From NCBI GenBank assembly GCA_029931535.1, contig JAQPZY010001688.1, positions 5,139,001 to 5,203,000 of the forward strand: DNA of 64,000 bases. Reading direction: 5' to 3'. This stretch comes from Margaritifera margaritifera (Eukaryota; Mollusca; Bivalvia; Unionida; Margaritiferidae). A model generated the notes under the pieces. It was not told the DNA's origin and made no database searches. It saw only the letters and a program-made list of their open reading frames with translations. This document shows positions 35,540-48,567 of this stretch, one piece after another. The translations under genes were made by a program, and so were the position numbers. Positions within the stretch are counted from its first letter, which is position 1, and every line of letters starts with the position of its first letter.

Positions 35540-36218
35540 AGATAGAAATTCCAAAACCAGTCAAGTAACATACAGTCCTAACCACACACAGTACAATTCC
35601 TCTATTACGAGCAACGGTGGACCAATTGATTCTGGAAGATATGATCATCGACAAGATAAGAAAGGCCCAGACTTCGATACAAACGAAGAAAGGACTGATG
35701 ATACTGGCGAAGTCTTTATAGGAGTATCGCGCAGAAAAACGTACAGGTATCACCTAGGAAATATCGATAATCGAACTACAAGATCAGGGATAATTTCCTG
35801 TTTGGAAGAAAGAGGACTACATCCGACGGTGATTCGTATTTTCCAAAGTAGGAATGGACGAAACTTAATAGTGAGGGTAAATATTCCTGCAGAAGAAGCA
35901 AACTTAATAGAAAGCAAAAACTTTGTTTGGCCGAATGGTGTAGCATGTAAGCGCTGGCTCACTAGAAACCAGTTGCGTGCAAAATACGACCAACAGAAAA
36001 TACATAGAGGAAATCACGAACGCGACGACAATGAATTCAGGGGAAATAATTTGGGATTTAACTTGAAACGTGATAGAAGGAACAAATATATGGAACATGA
36101 TCGCGATGATAACTATGAGGATCGTGACCAAGACTGCGACCGTAATGATTATGATTACGATCATAGGCATGACAGCTTTGACGCCTATGACTCGAGAAGA
36201 AATCACAGAGAGTGGTAA
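35540..36218 (+). pseudogene. LINE ORF1, C-terminal part
   Basis: The frame resumes directly after the target duplication and is open for 225 codons to the stop at 36216-36218. It contains a compact folded segment (EVFIGVSRRKTYRYHLGNID, then GIISCLEERG, VRVNIPAEEANLIES and WPNGVACKRWL). This pattern is common after the linker in ORF1 proteins of invertebrate LINEs and is probably an RNA-binding fold. The tail is very rich in Asp, Arg, Tyr and His. No ATG is needed here, because the segment is the continuation of ORF1 from before the gypsy insertion. Confidence 0.75.
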
Positions 36219-36262
36219 TCTGCTTTGATTATTGTACATGTATTGTTTACCGTATAGAAAAT

Positions 36263-38431
36263 ATGTTAGTTCAAATGTCACTAATGACTACTGCAATATT
36301 ATTGGTGTATATGTCTGCTTGCTTACTGATGCATAACAACAGTCTTAACATTCTTACTTGGAACGTCAGAGGAATTATGTCTTCTGCATTATGTGTCAGT
36401 AATTTACTTGATCTATTAGAATGTGATATCGCCGTGATATGTGAACACAAACTAACAAAACAAATCAGCAAATTTATAGATACTCTTCATGGGGATTACA
36501 TGTGTTATACAAAAATTGACAATACTGAAAACCGCTTAATCTCGAAAGGTCGAAGAGGTGGAGTATCAATTATGATTAAAAACAGCTTGGCCTACTCAGT
36601 AAAAGAAATACATTGCAATAATGATCGAAATGTTGGCATTGAATTACGATCGATAAAAGATGTCACAGTCTTTATATTTGGTGTGTATCTACCCTCTGAC
36701 GAAAATCTTAATTTATATCAAGAATGTATTGACTCAATTGAATCCCTCTATGAGTATTACTCGTGTTACGGTGAAGTAATAATTATGGGGGATTTTAATG
36801 CCAGATACAGAGAATCACCATCATCATGGTGTGCATGGTATAAATGTAACGTGTTCACTGCTTTTGTTGAAAACATTGATTTGATACCATTGAACAAGTC
36901 AAATTTAAATAAAGGACTAAATTATACGTTCGAGCCATGCAGATCAACTCTTGACTATATAATTGTTAACAGAAGAATGCTAGATAGGGTCGTTGATTGT
37001 GAGGTTTTTACAAATCACGATACGTGCATAGCCTCAGACCATCATGTTGTGTGCAGCACCCTTACGTTTGCAGCAGCAAGGTATTGTAACTCTCGTTTTC
37101 CTATATTTCCATCTCCATCTTGGTCTAAATGCAGAGATGAGAAACTAATAGCTTACCAACTGGAAGTAGATAGACTATTAAAGGCAGATTGTGAATCGAC
37201 CCCCCAATCACCCCAATCACCCCAAGAAATAGAAAACATTAATAGTAAATTAATTTCTGTAATGAGGGATGTAGCTTTTCAGGTCGTACCGTCGAAAAAG
37301 TTTAATCCTCACACAAAGCCTTATTGGTCGCCTGAAGTTAAGAAAGCTCATAAAAAAGCTCGTTACTTTCGGAAAAAGTGGATAGAAAATGGAAGGCCAC
37401 GAGGGCTTGTCCATGAATCTTACAAGCAATATAAAACTGCTAAAAGGGAATTTAGAAATACTCAAGAATATGCGATACAGGCTCATGAAGAAGATATTTT
37501 TAAAGACTTAGATGAAGCATCCGAATTAGACGTGAGGCTTTTTTGGAAGTTGTATAACAGACAACGTAACAAGAGCAAATATTCCAAATGTTGTTTTGAA
37601 TTAAAATATGACGGTGAATTAGCGACTGCGCCGGATGAAATATCTCGACTGTTTGGTAAATATTTTACTAAATTGTACACTCAATCTAGAGACATATTTG
37701 TAAATCATGAACTAACGGACGAGTTCTGTATTGATGAACCTATCTTTAAAGTAAAATTTAGCTTTCAAGAAATAGCCTCTGTCATAAAACAGCTCAAACT
37801 TAGGAAAGCCCCGGGCATTGATGGTATTCAAAATGAGCATTTACGCTACGGGGGAAGAAGACTGACAGAATTCATTACAATGCTTTTCAACGGGGTAATA
37901 GAAAAGTTTTACATACCGTGTGACTGGAAAGTAGGGTTAATTGTGCCCATATTTAAAGGAGGAGGGAAATCTAAAACGGACCCTGACAATTACAGAGCTA
38001 TTTCCCTGCTGCCTGTATTATATAAACTATTTGAAAAGTGCTTATTCAATAGATTAACTGCATGGTGTAATATCACTATATATAATTTCCCTAATACTGA
38101 ACAACAGGGGTTTCAAAAGGGACTGAGTAGTATAACAGCATCTTTCAATCTACACGAAGCTGTTTTTTCCACTTTAGAACTAGGATCAAGAGTGTTTGCT
38201 GCTTTCTTAGATATTAAAAAGGCGTTTGACACTGTGAATCACGACGGACTTTTTCTAAAACTCAGAAATCTGGGCTTTAAAGGAAAGATTTTACATGTAT
38301 TAAAAGGAATCATACACAAATATTCAAAGCATTGTCCTGATGAACGAGTCAAAATCCGAACCTTTTCCAATAGAACGGGGTATTCGACAGGGAGGTGTTT
38401 TATCAACATTTTTATATCTTGTTTATATTAA
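36263..38431 (+). pseudogene. LINE ORF2, endonuclease and first half of reverse transcriptase
   Basis: The first ATG of the frame is at 36263, 45 bases after ORF1. The EEP/AP-type endonuclease shows LNILTWNVRG (about residue 28-37), ICEHKL, IIMGDFNAR (about 172-180) and SDHHVV (about 257-262). RT begins with RKAPGIDGIQNEHL (about 513), then YRAISLLPVLYKLFEKCLFN, GFQKGLSSI and AAFLDIKKAFDTVNHDG (about 648). The frame is lost at about 38330-38370, just before the next RT motif, which continues in the following entry. Confidence 0.85.
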
Positions 38432-39776
38432 TAACCTTTTACAAGAATTACATCAGTCAAAATTAGGGCTACTTGTTGGGTCCACTCCGTCTGGAAATCC
38501 AGCATTAGCCGATGATATAACTCTGCTCGCAAACACACCAATCCATTTGCAAAAAATGCTTGATATATGTAACAGATACTCACTAACATGGAACTTCACC
38601 TTCAACGTTAGTAAAAGCTGTGTATTAGTTTTTAATCAGAATAAGCAAACAACATGTGCGAAGTTTAACTGGAAAATAGGCAATCATACTATACCTATTT
38701 TAAGTGAAACTGAGCATGTTGGAATTCCTGTGTGTTCCAATATGAAATGCTTGACTAAAGTAGACAGATCTTGTACTAAAGGCAGAAAATTATTTTATTC
38801 TCTTGTAGGGGTTGACACAAATGAAGCTAGATCCAATCCTCTTACCTACGTCAGCTTGTACCAAAAAACTGTGATACCATCTGCCCTTTATGGTTGTGAA
38901 GTTTGGTCGAATATCAGACTCAAAGACTTGAGAAAGCTCGATGTATTTCAGCATCATTGTACCAAAATTCTGCAAGGCTTTCCTCAAAACACGCGGTCAG
39001 GAATGAGCGAAAGTTTACTGGGGATAAAGAGAATTATATCAGAAATTGATAAAAGGAAACTGAACTTTCTTGGTAAATTATGCCATCTTCCAGAAAATGT
39101 AACAACTAAAAGAATATTTTTATTCAGACTATATCTATATCTTTCTAGAAAAGATGTTACAGAACAAAAAGGCTTTATTCCAGATATATGTAGCATTTTG
39201 CAGAAATATAATATTTATGAATTTATTGAAATTTTTGTCCGAGACAAAATATTTCCAGGAAAAATACAGTGGAAACAAATTATAAAACATGCTACTCGCA
39301 AATATGAAAATGAGCGCTTTCCAAACTTGTGCCATACTGACATTTCCTACAAAAGATTCAAAAATGTTCATACTTCTATAAAACCCTAAATTCTATGGCA
39401 AACTCCAAAAACAACAAGAGAGTTACAGTTAATTACATCCCTTGCAAATGTTCTGATAACTGTTCCAAATAATACTATGCAAGTTTGTAAACACTGCAGT
39501 TACTCTTATACAGATGTAATAATCAATGCATTTATTTCCTGTCAGAGCACTGTGCGACAACAAGACATATTTTGGACACATATTATAAATAACTTTGACA
39601 TTCGTCTTGGCATGTACCTTCATAATATATCAGATGAAGAATTTATTCAACATCTCCTTGGTAGAGAATTTCCCAACGGTATCGGCCTAGACGAGCCTGA
39701 AATACTGAGAAATTTTATAATGTCTGCCTCAGTATTCTCTGCAACTGTAATTCATGGATTCTTTTCATGGTAAAAA
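38340..39776 (+). pseudogene. LINE ORF2, second half of reverse transcriptase and C-terminal region
   Basis: After a one-base change of frame, RT resumes with IERGIRQGGVLSTFLYLVYI and the catalytic-type LADDITLLA at about 38506. In this LINE group an L rather than Y/F before ADD is common. The thumb and a long C-terminal region follow. TAA at 39387-39389 stops translation, but the same frame stays open to 39773, including a CKHC ... HIINNF segment typical of the ORF2 C-terminus. The stop is therefore a secondary lesion. Confidence 0.75.
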
Positions 39777-39848
39777 GATCGATTTTCAGATTATCAAGAT
39801 TTGGAATTATGTGATCGTTGAAATCTTGATAATCATGTCTTCATGCAT

Positions 39849-39849
39849 G

Positions 39850-39918
<69 letters not shown>
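39849..39918. repeat. (TA)n microsatellite in the LINE 3' region
   Basis: About 35 TA units. Confidence 0.95.
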
Positions 39919-39920
<2 letters not shown>

Positions 39921-40650
39921 CATATACAATATTATTTTCTGTAAAATAATGATGATGTGTACAATAATTAAGCATTGAAGGATTGCGCGAGAGTGCACCA
40001 TACTTTTGATAAGTATAGTGTCCTCATATAAGAATCCTCATCTGGAAAATTCACAGATTCCTCTCATGTATACCTCTGTTAATTGTATATAACTAATTCA
40101 ATTCATTTAAATATTGATTCATTGTTTTCTTTTTCATTTGTATGCATCCTTATCTCTGAAAAGAGGAAATAAAGATTGATGATGATGAAATACAACTAAA
40201 AGAAAACAATGCCACTAATCCGTTTTGAAACAAAGACTACAAGCCGTTCGTATGTAGTGTTTGTAACACTTATCGTTGATTTATAAAAACGTAAAAATGC
40301 CATCTTTGATCCTTAATTGGACCACTAATGACAGGCGCAATTAGTTGCGGTCTCTTAATTGTAAAATAAACTGATTATTGATTGCAAATAGAATATTTGA
40401 AATTCCGACCAAAAATGATTGCTATGTAAACTGAGGGAAAAAATATTTCTGTATCTACTGTGAGTTCTTGCTGGGAATAGTTTTGGTATTTGTGCACTTA
40501 GCTAAATTACATTTCATTTAAATAAGTAATATATTTAACATTTGTTATTAAAGTATTTTAAACATTGTTTTTACAATGAATAATTTGTGCTATCACGTGC
40601 GACTCGTGTTCGCGATGGCAGCATTGTACCTGTGGCACGGGTAAATTACC

Positions 40651-40770
<120 letters not shown>

Positions 40771-41104
40771 ATGCTTTATATTAAATAATAAAATGTTGAA
40801 AAATTGTGTTGAATATTTTACCTGTCAGTGATCACAATAACTGGATACATATGTATAACAACATCATTTGCACATGAAGGCAGATTATACTAAAGCCATG
40901 TTCAGTCAGTAGAGAAGAGTTATTTCCCTTGTGACCGATGAAAATCATTCCATCGATTCGAACTATTGACAATTACTGAGAGTTATTCAATATACCCGAT
41001 AATATTATAATCATTATTCAAACATCATAATTAAAAACAGCACAGTATATTCCAATGAAAACATCATTATTCAAGTAGCACCCTATATCCCTAATAAACC
41101 GTAT

Positions 41105-41215
41105 GTGGGCCGAAACGACTCAGCCGAATCGTCCTGACCAAAAGTAGCGTTTGGGCCGAATCGTACAGGGCCGAACACGTTTTGGGCCAAACAGGTTTTG
41201 GGCCGAATGACTCTG
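41105..41215. repeat. GGGCCGAA motif array
   Basis: Gggccgaaacg, gggccgaatcg, gggccgaacac and gggccgaatga recur within about 110 bp, beside mariner-associated repeat copy 2. It mirrors the 26285-26385 array in reverse orientation. Confidence 0.7.
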
Positions 41216-41217
41216 AA

Positions 41218-42098
41218 CGTAATGCCGATTGATAGACAAAATAACGTTCAATAACATGATCTGCAGCTGCATTTACAGCATGCCGGATACCAGCAGATAT
41301 ATGCGTGTGACGTAACATAGGTTAATGACAACGAAGTAAAATGTCGGAGCATGAAAAACAAGGCTGCTATTGAGCAAAGAGCATACTGTTAAATCCGGGC
41401 GCTCTTAGGGTATTCTCTGACTGAAGCTCAAAAAGGTTAGAGCAAGATGGCTGACGCCTGATCAATAACAACACACTCGGGTTGATATCGCCAAACTTTG
41501 AAAAGAGTGACCAGAAACGTTTGAATGAGATTGTCACTGGTGATGAAACATGGATTTTCTCTTTGGAAACCGACCTAAGAGAAAATAATAAAGTTTGGAT
41601 CGGAGAATACGAGTAGAGACCACAAATCGCTCGACGTAGTTGGACTGTCAAGAGAGTTTAATACGCACTATTTTTCCATGCAAAAAGGCCATGTTGTCCA
41701 GGTACCTGTGCCTGACTCTGTTAGTGTCACTGGACTATGTCTCCAAAGTGTTGTCAAAAGTTGTGGAGTACTACCGAAGCACCCGTTCGAGCACCGGTAC
41801 CCGAGGCATCCGTCAGCTCCATGACAACCCACCGGCACATAAAACCGCCGTCGTGACAGACTTCCTGAAGGAATACAGCATCCAGACTTTGACACATCCT
41901 TCATACAGCCCTGATTTAGCGCCAAGTAATTTTTGGTTGGATCGCGTTCTCAAAGATCCGATGAGGGGCAGACGATTTGAAAGCCGCCATGCGGTTGGAA
42001 GTGCAGTTTTCCAATGTATAAGCAGCATACCAAAAAGTGAATACAGAATGGCATTTAATAATTGGATAATCAGACTGAGAAAGTGTGCAGTACTTTGA
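41218..42098 (+). pseudogene. Mariner-type transposase remnant
   Basis: Starts with the dispersed 5' repeat shared with 25986-26205. At about 41510-41610 one frame reads RLNEIVTGDETWIFSLE, the first catalytic-Asp motif of mariner transposases, and a stop follows. At 41640-42095 another frame carries LHDNPPAHKTAVVTDFL, then HPSYSPDLAPSNFWL, then a C-terminal RMAFNNWIIRLRKC. In active mariners the third acidic residue follows SPDLAP directly; here that position is Asn. Frame changes, stops and this substitution show inactivity. Confidence 0.75.
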
Positions 42099-42189
42099 TG
42101 GGATGCACTAACGCACTAATAAATAACTTTGTTGTACAGCGTACTAATATACAGAACTTTTTAAATACCCATCGTATATACATCAATAA

Positions 42190-42265
42190 CATGAACAAAA
42201 ACTGCACCGTAGTGAATGGGATGTTGGCGAGAAAACACGATTAAAAGGTGCAGTTTTTGTGCATG
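42190..42265. repeat. 19-bp stem-loop beyond the mariner remnant
   Basis: CATGAACAAAAACTGCACC (42190-42208) and GGTGCAGTTTTTGTGCATG (42247-42265) pair at 18 of 19 positions around a 38-nt loop. It may be a diverged internal or terminal inverted repeat. Confidence 0.6.
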
Positions 42266-42269
42266 TGAT

Positions 42270-44040
42270 GTATCATTTGATCATAAATACATATAAACAA
42301 AACGGGTGAAAGAGTGGGTACGAGCACAGTCACATACATACACCCATCCACATACATACAAACATGCACACATACATACATGCAGTCACACTAGCCATTG
42401 ATGGAAACTGAGCCATGGATGAAAATAAAAAAAACATCATTTAGACAATAACAACAACAACAACAAATTCAGAAGAAACAAATTTAAAATTGTAAAAGAT
42501 TGTAAAAACTTGTAAAACAAAATTATAAACTAAATATTTTTTTAAAAAATAGTTAAACAATTTAAAAAAGTATTAAAATTGCAAAAGCATTAACAAAAGT
42601 TATATTTAAAAAATAACATTTTATTTTAACAAATTTGTTTATGACATTTTATTTTAAAAAAATTAAGAATTTGCAAACAAAAACGTCAACTTTTATAAAT
42701 TAGAAAATTTTAAAACGAAAAATGTTGAAATTATAAAATGATTTGCAAATGACAAAATTTAAAAACAAAAATAACACACCCGCCTATGTACTATCACACA
42801 TACCATTACACAGATCAAGAGAGGAAGAAGGGAGTTTTTACATTTTTTCTTCTTGAAATTTTTTAATTTTTAATTTTGTTAAATTGTGTTATCTTTTGTA
42901 CAATTTTTAAATACACAAACATCTGGGTCTTTTATTAAAACAAATTAGTTAAAAAATATAAAATTGTTATAATTTAAAAAAATGTTAAAGTATGCGTAAA
43001 GTCACCCAAATTAGATACACTGTTGATCCAGCAAATTATGTAGTTATATTGAGATCCAACTTGTAATCCTCCGATTAGCATTTGTCAAATTTGACCCTGG
43101 CGAGTTTAGACTATGCAGAAAGTGTCTCCACACCTTCTTCATCCAACACTTGCACTATCCCAGCACCAGCATCCTAATCCATCTCCCCCTCTTCTACATC
43201 ACTCTGGTCCTCATCCCTGTCTAGCCAAACCCAACAGCCTCACAGGCTACCTCCTTCAAGTTCTATATTTTCTGACCCATGGAAGAAATTATGTGTCAAG
43301 ATTTTGTGATCAATGTCTGAACCCACATTAGAATTCAAAGAAAATATAAACAACTGGAAAAGTTACAAAACAACTGTTTAATTATTTTTTTAAAAAACGC
43401 AAATACGTAAAATCCGTGACCGGTTTCGCTTTATTGATTCTTCAGACTGAATTGGAATTATTGTTTACGTCATCAAATACCTTTGGTTTATAAGAGATTA
43501 AAGCTATCAACAAAATGACAGCATAGCGTGAATTGTTCTGAAGTTTTCTAGCTATAATTTTAGATAATATCTTTAAATGCATAAATAGCATGGAAAATCA
43601 CGTATTAAACGATACAACAAAAAATATCTGTAAGACACGTATGTCTCTACTGAAAACTACAACAATACAAAATATATAAAGAAACAGAGAGAAACAGTTT
43701 TCTTTATTTTTATTTTTTTTAAACATATGTATATATCTTATGAATTTATCAATTGACGAAGCCTGTAAATAATTTTGAAATTAAAACCTTTTAGATATGT
43801 CTGACATTACCCAAACTTTGAATCCAATATTTTTCCTTTAATAGACGTTCCATTTAAGAACAAATGTTAAATTATGCCCCTTTGTTAACCTGTGTTACAG
43901 TTCATTTTAGTTCTCGAGAATGACGGCCTGTGGACCTGCAAAAATTGAGCGCAGCGACCTCTGCTTTACCCCTCGGCTTAAATGGGCTAATTTCACGTTC
44001 GATAACTCTGATCAAGTTGTCCCGAAATAGACTGCATTGG
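42270..44040. other. Very AT-rich stretch without gene
   Basis: Extended A/T-rich low-complexity DNA (42420-43000), then a short Pro/His-rich chance frame at 43113-43331. Nothing can be assigned. Confidence 0.4.
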
Positions 44041-44044
44041 TATG

Positions 44045-44150
44045 TAATAAAAAGAAAATTTTCTTTTCCTACGTAAATACCGGATATATTTCATCTTGTA
44101 GTACCAAAAAGCGATATATTTTAACTCCTCGAAAAACTACTTTTCGTGGA
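44045..44150. repeat. Half copy of the fold-back element at 46706-46872
   Basis: The block ttttcttttcctacgtaaat, accggatatatttcatc, tagtaccaaaaagcgatata and ttttaactc matches the left arm at 46706. The right arm is missing. Confidence 0.65.
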
Positions 44151-44875
44151 CTTAACGTGAATTTTAACGCGTTCGTTATAATATTGTGAGAATCTATTCA
44201 AATATCCATAGAAAGTGTTCAACTATATCTATTTCATTTAATCATCGTTATAAAATGTTTGGCATTCATGTACATGAGTTCAAAATTACCGTTTTTCCGA
44301 GCGTGTGTAAGTTTACTTATTTCCGGAAGTAACATCCATGGTTCGTGACACTGACTAAAAAGTCACATAGCATATGACCGGAATGTACCAGTTAGGTCAA
44401 GGTATGGATATTATTAGTTTATAGCGTCTCTGTGTTTTTAAAATAAAAAAAATAAAAAATTAACAATGAATTTTTTTCCCGTTAATTCTATATGCATTTT
44501 GTGCACTTACATTACTGCTTGCTTGTTCTTTACCATATAAATACATGACTCAATAGACTGAGAGGGAGAGACAGACAGACAGAAGGAGAGAGAAATTTTT
44601 AAATAGACATGAATGGATACGCATTTTATTATAATAGATTCAATGTCTTTTGATGTAGAATATATGTTCATTATGAAATAATACTGAAACTAAAAAGTCC
44701 ATAGTGAATATACATTTCCAGTGTAAATTTTTCTTACGTTGTATAAGAACCCCACATGATTAAAACCAAATATTTACATTGGCTATCCAGTTGTATAAAT
44801 TCACAAAGTGGGTTTTCCTGTTCAAGACATGTAAACAAAGCCATAATGTGATCGGTGGCGCTTATCTTTAGCATA

Positions 44876-46210
44876 TACTGTAGTATCATTTATTTTCGTG
44901 AGGCTCAATTTTAGTGGTTTTGTAAAAAAAGATCTTTTCGTGGGTACTTAAATTCGTGGTTTTTGCCTGTCAAAGTTTGCATATTACTAAGTGTTTAATT
45001 TCGTGGTTTAACCTCTACAAATACCCAAAATAAAGAATAAAACTCTGCCGACACAAACGGCGGTCACTTGAATGTTTATAACAATACTTTCACATGTATG
45101 AGCACAAATCAAAAACCTGACAAGTTCAATACTGACACCGTGCTTTTGTCCAAGTGAATAACATCAATGGAAGCCGACGCAGCCAACAACACAGCTGGAA
45201 TTGTTTAATTCTGTAATTTGGGGATTATTTACCTGACAAGCATTTGTGTGTACATTGAAACTTGATTGACATGATATTGATACAGTGGCTTTGTCCGAAA
45301 ATCAGTGAAGTGTGAGTTTTAATACTCTGCTGCAATTAGTGTATACACGTAGTGTTTCATTAATAATAGTGCTTCAAGCAATAGTTCTAGTATTTTACAG
45401 GCTTGTTGATCTTTTGGATTAAAAATGCATGGATAAAATGAAATGTGGTTTCAGGAGGATTTAAATTGTGTACTTTGAGACTTGATTGACACGATGTTGA
45501 CGCAGTGGCTTTGTCCGAAAATCAGTGAAGTGTGAGCTCTAATACTCTGCTGTAATTAGCGTATATACGTTGTGTTTCATTAATAATAGTGCTTCAAGCA
45601 ATAGTTTTAGTATTTTACAGGCTTGTTGTACTTTTGGATTAAAAATGCATGGATAAAATGAAATATGGTTTCAGGAGGATTTAAATTGTTTAACAACAAT
45701 TGTACTCGAGTGAAGGATCGATTTGTACAAGTATTTAATTTAATTTTCATATACTATTATTTTTTATTATTCTTTCTTTCATTTTCAACATTACTAGTGT
45801 TTGAATACCTTATGCTTTTTCTCGTTTCTCTCTATCTTTACCTATCTCGCATATCGATTTAAGGCAGTGAGTGGAAATTACAGCTATCGGATATCTTATC
45901 GACACGTGTGCATTGAAACAATATAAAATGCTTTATAATTCTTTTTTAAAGGTTTAAAATAAAACAAACACGTGTAAACGCTAGTATTTTATTTCCAAAT
46001 TACAGTATTGACATTGATTTATGAAATACAAGTAGGTTCCTTAATCTCTAGGAACGACACACAGTAAGAAAATGAGCGGGGGTGGGGTGGGGGGGGGCCC
46101 ACCATCATTATACGTGTCTAATTTTTCGTTGGGTATTTAAATTCGTGGTTCGGGGCAACAACGAAAACCACAAAAATTGGTCCCCCACGAAAATTGATGA
46201 TACTACAGTA
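44876..46210. mobile_element. TIR element starting TACTGTAGTATCAT
   Basis: The left end tactgtagtatcattta-ttttcgtg ... caattttagtggtt (44876-44922) is inverted at the right end (46165-46210, ending atgatactacagta). TA at each edge could be the target duplication. Internally, 45259-45470 is repeated at 45481-45690 (222-bp period, about 93% alike). Another piece of the end motif (gggta-ttaaattcgtggtt) lies at 44942-44960 and 46130-46151. No transposase is seen, so this is a non-autonomous DNA transposon. Confidence 0.6.
45259..45690. repeat. 222-bp tandem duplication inside the TIR element
   Basis: Two copies share cttgattgaca-gat-ttga, then tggctttgtccgaaaatcag, and finish with atggataaaatgaaat and ggtttcaggagga. 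Confidence 0.85.
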
Positions 46211-46362
46211 ATAGAAAATCTAAGGCCAAAATGTCTGACACAAATAAGGCATTAGTGAAAATATAGATTTTCATTATGATTTTTTAAAATTACATGAAAT
46301 TACCTGCTTGAATCTCATTTTGTTTGATTTTACTGTTCAATTAATTCCTATCAATCTTGAAG

Positions 46363-46480
46363 AACGCTGGTGACACAGTTGATGACATCATTATCTCGAA
46401 ACAAGCGCGTTAGGTGGCGAGAAAAATGGCGCACGATTGAAGGATTCAACGACATCGAGTGGTTGGACGATAATGAATCG
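46363..46480. repeat. Dispersed repeat, copy 2 (copy 1 at 888-1005)
   Basis: Shows cagttgatgacatca, aaacaagcgcgt, gagaaaaatggcgcac and gacgataa in the same order as copy 1. Confidence 0.5.
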
Positions 46481-46705
46481 GACTCGCTTTGCGGTCAGAT
46501 ATGATCAAAGAGTTTACAAAATGTCATAAATGTAATTTAATGCGACAGATTAGATCATCCCAATCCTACCGCTCTCTTAAGTCACTGGTATTTATATGAT
46601 CAACCTATGAAAGTGAGTGAATTTACGAAAAGGGGTGTGGGTGTTGTGCGGAAGAGTGAGTTTAATCTTCTAAGCTTCGATTTTGGAGCAAGTTTGATAT
46701 ATAAT

Positions 46706-46872
46706 AAAAAGAAAATTTTCTTTTCCTGTGTAAATACCGGATATATTTCATCGCGTGGTACCAAAAAAGATATATTTTAACTCGTGGCTTCGCCACTCTC
46801 TAAAATATCTCTTTTTTTTTTGTACCACACGATGAAATATATTCGGTATTAACATAGGAAAAGAAAATATCC
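46706..46872. repeat. Fold-back (palindromic) element
   Basis: The left arm 46706-46780 and right arm 46795-46872 are diverged inverted copies around a gtggcttcgccac centre. Both contain aaaattttcttttcct, aataccg-atatatttcatc and ggtaccaaaaaa. A half copy lies at 44045. Confidence 0.8.
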
Positions 46873-46879
46873 ACTATTT

Positions 46880-47818
46880 ATTTTGGTGTATGATTGATGG
46901 GTTTAATTGGCTTGGAGACTATACAGCCCGGCCTTACTTCAGATGTGGATATATCAAAAGACTGCTAGCTCCGCTTGCTTATTTTCAATTCCTAGTCTTC
47001 AAAAGTGAACTGCAAAAAAAAAAAAAAAAAAAAAAAATATTTTAAAAAATACTTTTTATATATTTTAGAATTCATTTATTGCACTTTCAATTTATTGCAC
47101 TTTCAGAAGCTGGTATTGCATAGGCCTACTCTGGCAAAATTCATTTTCCCTATTTAATAACTGCTAAAGTTAGTATACCTTGGACTTGTTCAAGTTTATT
47201 TTTTGAGCACATAGGAGCAGCCGCTTTGATTAGCTGTCTGCTTTAGATAGTGTATGATTCCCATAATTACCACATGCAAATAAATTTCAGTCACAGAACA
47301 TGAAAGTAGCATAGAGGTATGCCAACATTCTCTGTGTTGTGCATGTTGCAAATACAAACAACTTCACCTTATACCTATCCCTCTTTCAGAAGTATGCAAT
47401 AACTGTAGAGAAGAACCTTTGTTAAAGAGGATGAATGTCATGAAGCCGAGGAAACACAACCAAATATTGATATTGGTAAAAATGACACAATACATCAATG
47501 AAAATTAAAGATAGCATTTTGAAAAGATGAGTCAGAAAAATTCCGTCTTAGGTTAGCGCTGTGATTGTCTTCATGTTGCTCTCATGGTGGCAGGTAAATT
47601 TGAAAGTGCAGTATGCATCATGATTGTGGTCAGGGTATTGAGGTACATATATCTTACATAAAATCTCAAAAAAGGATATAGATTCATTTCGGAGTCGCTT
47701 GTGTTTCATTAAATTCCAGGTACAGGATAAAACAATGCTGTTCAGAGTGGATAAAAGTGCGCTGATCACGTGAAAGAGAAGTTGTTGACTGATACATTGT
47801 TTCAAAGGTGAGTTTGAT

Positions 47819-47849
<31 letters not shown>

Positions 47850-48482
47850 TGTTTGAAGCAAGTGTTGACAAATAGGGAATACATATTTATATTAACATAT
47901 CAGTTACATTGTTTTCGTAATATTTGTCAGTATACGGCATTTGCCGACTTTTAAATTCTAACTTGGCCACGAGCAGTTTGTGAGTAGGCTCTAAAATATG
48001 CCGAGATTCTTAACTCTGAACAATGGGATTATCAAAAATGAACTGATTTCAAGATGACTTGATGATACATGTTAATAATATAAATCGTGAAATTTCTTTG
48101 AAAAGTGTGTTTGGAAATTAAAGGCACTCGTCTCTAATGATTAGCCACCTGGATTTCTTAAAAGGTGCAATCGATGTATCGGAAATCCAGTAGCACACAT
48201 GCGCTGTTTATTATCTATTGTTTGCGTAATACTTGCAGGATAGCTATATATACGTACTGTTTGGCAACTAATTAAATGGATTAAAAAAAAAAACAAGTGT
48301 TATCAAATCATTCCACAAAAGTCGGCGTCTCAAAAGATTGTTTTAATGCATGTCGCCAATTTCAATGTGTCCGGGTGACAATTGTTAAGTGGATAAAAAC
48401 AAGTGTTCTTAATCATTCAGCTGTGAGCATGCAGAAGTCATTACAAAAAGTCTAGCTTAAATTATTGTTGATATAGCTGTGA

Positions 48483-48567
<85 letters not shown>

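Larger units (their letters stand above)
27775..40195 (+). mobile_element. LINE (non-LTR retrotransposon), interrupted by a gypsy element
   Basis: ORF1 (27775 to 36218, minus the insertion) is followed by ORF2 with an apurinic-type endonuclease and reverse transcriptase (36263-39776). The 3' end has an AATAAA signal near 40168 and a short (GAT)n tail, gattgatgatgatgaaat, ending about 40192. EEP endonuclease plus RT and a microsatellite-like tail place it in the broad CR1/L2/Jockey group; the clade was not determined. The 6611-bp gypsy insertion and several frameshifts or stops make this copy inactive. Confidence 0.8.

Noticed and set aside
43113..43331. Pro/His-rich 72-codon frame.
   Set aside because: Low complexity, isolated in AT-rich DNA, no homologous pattern.
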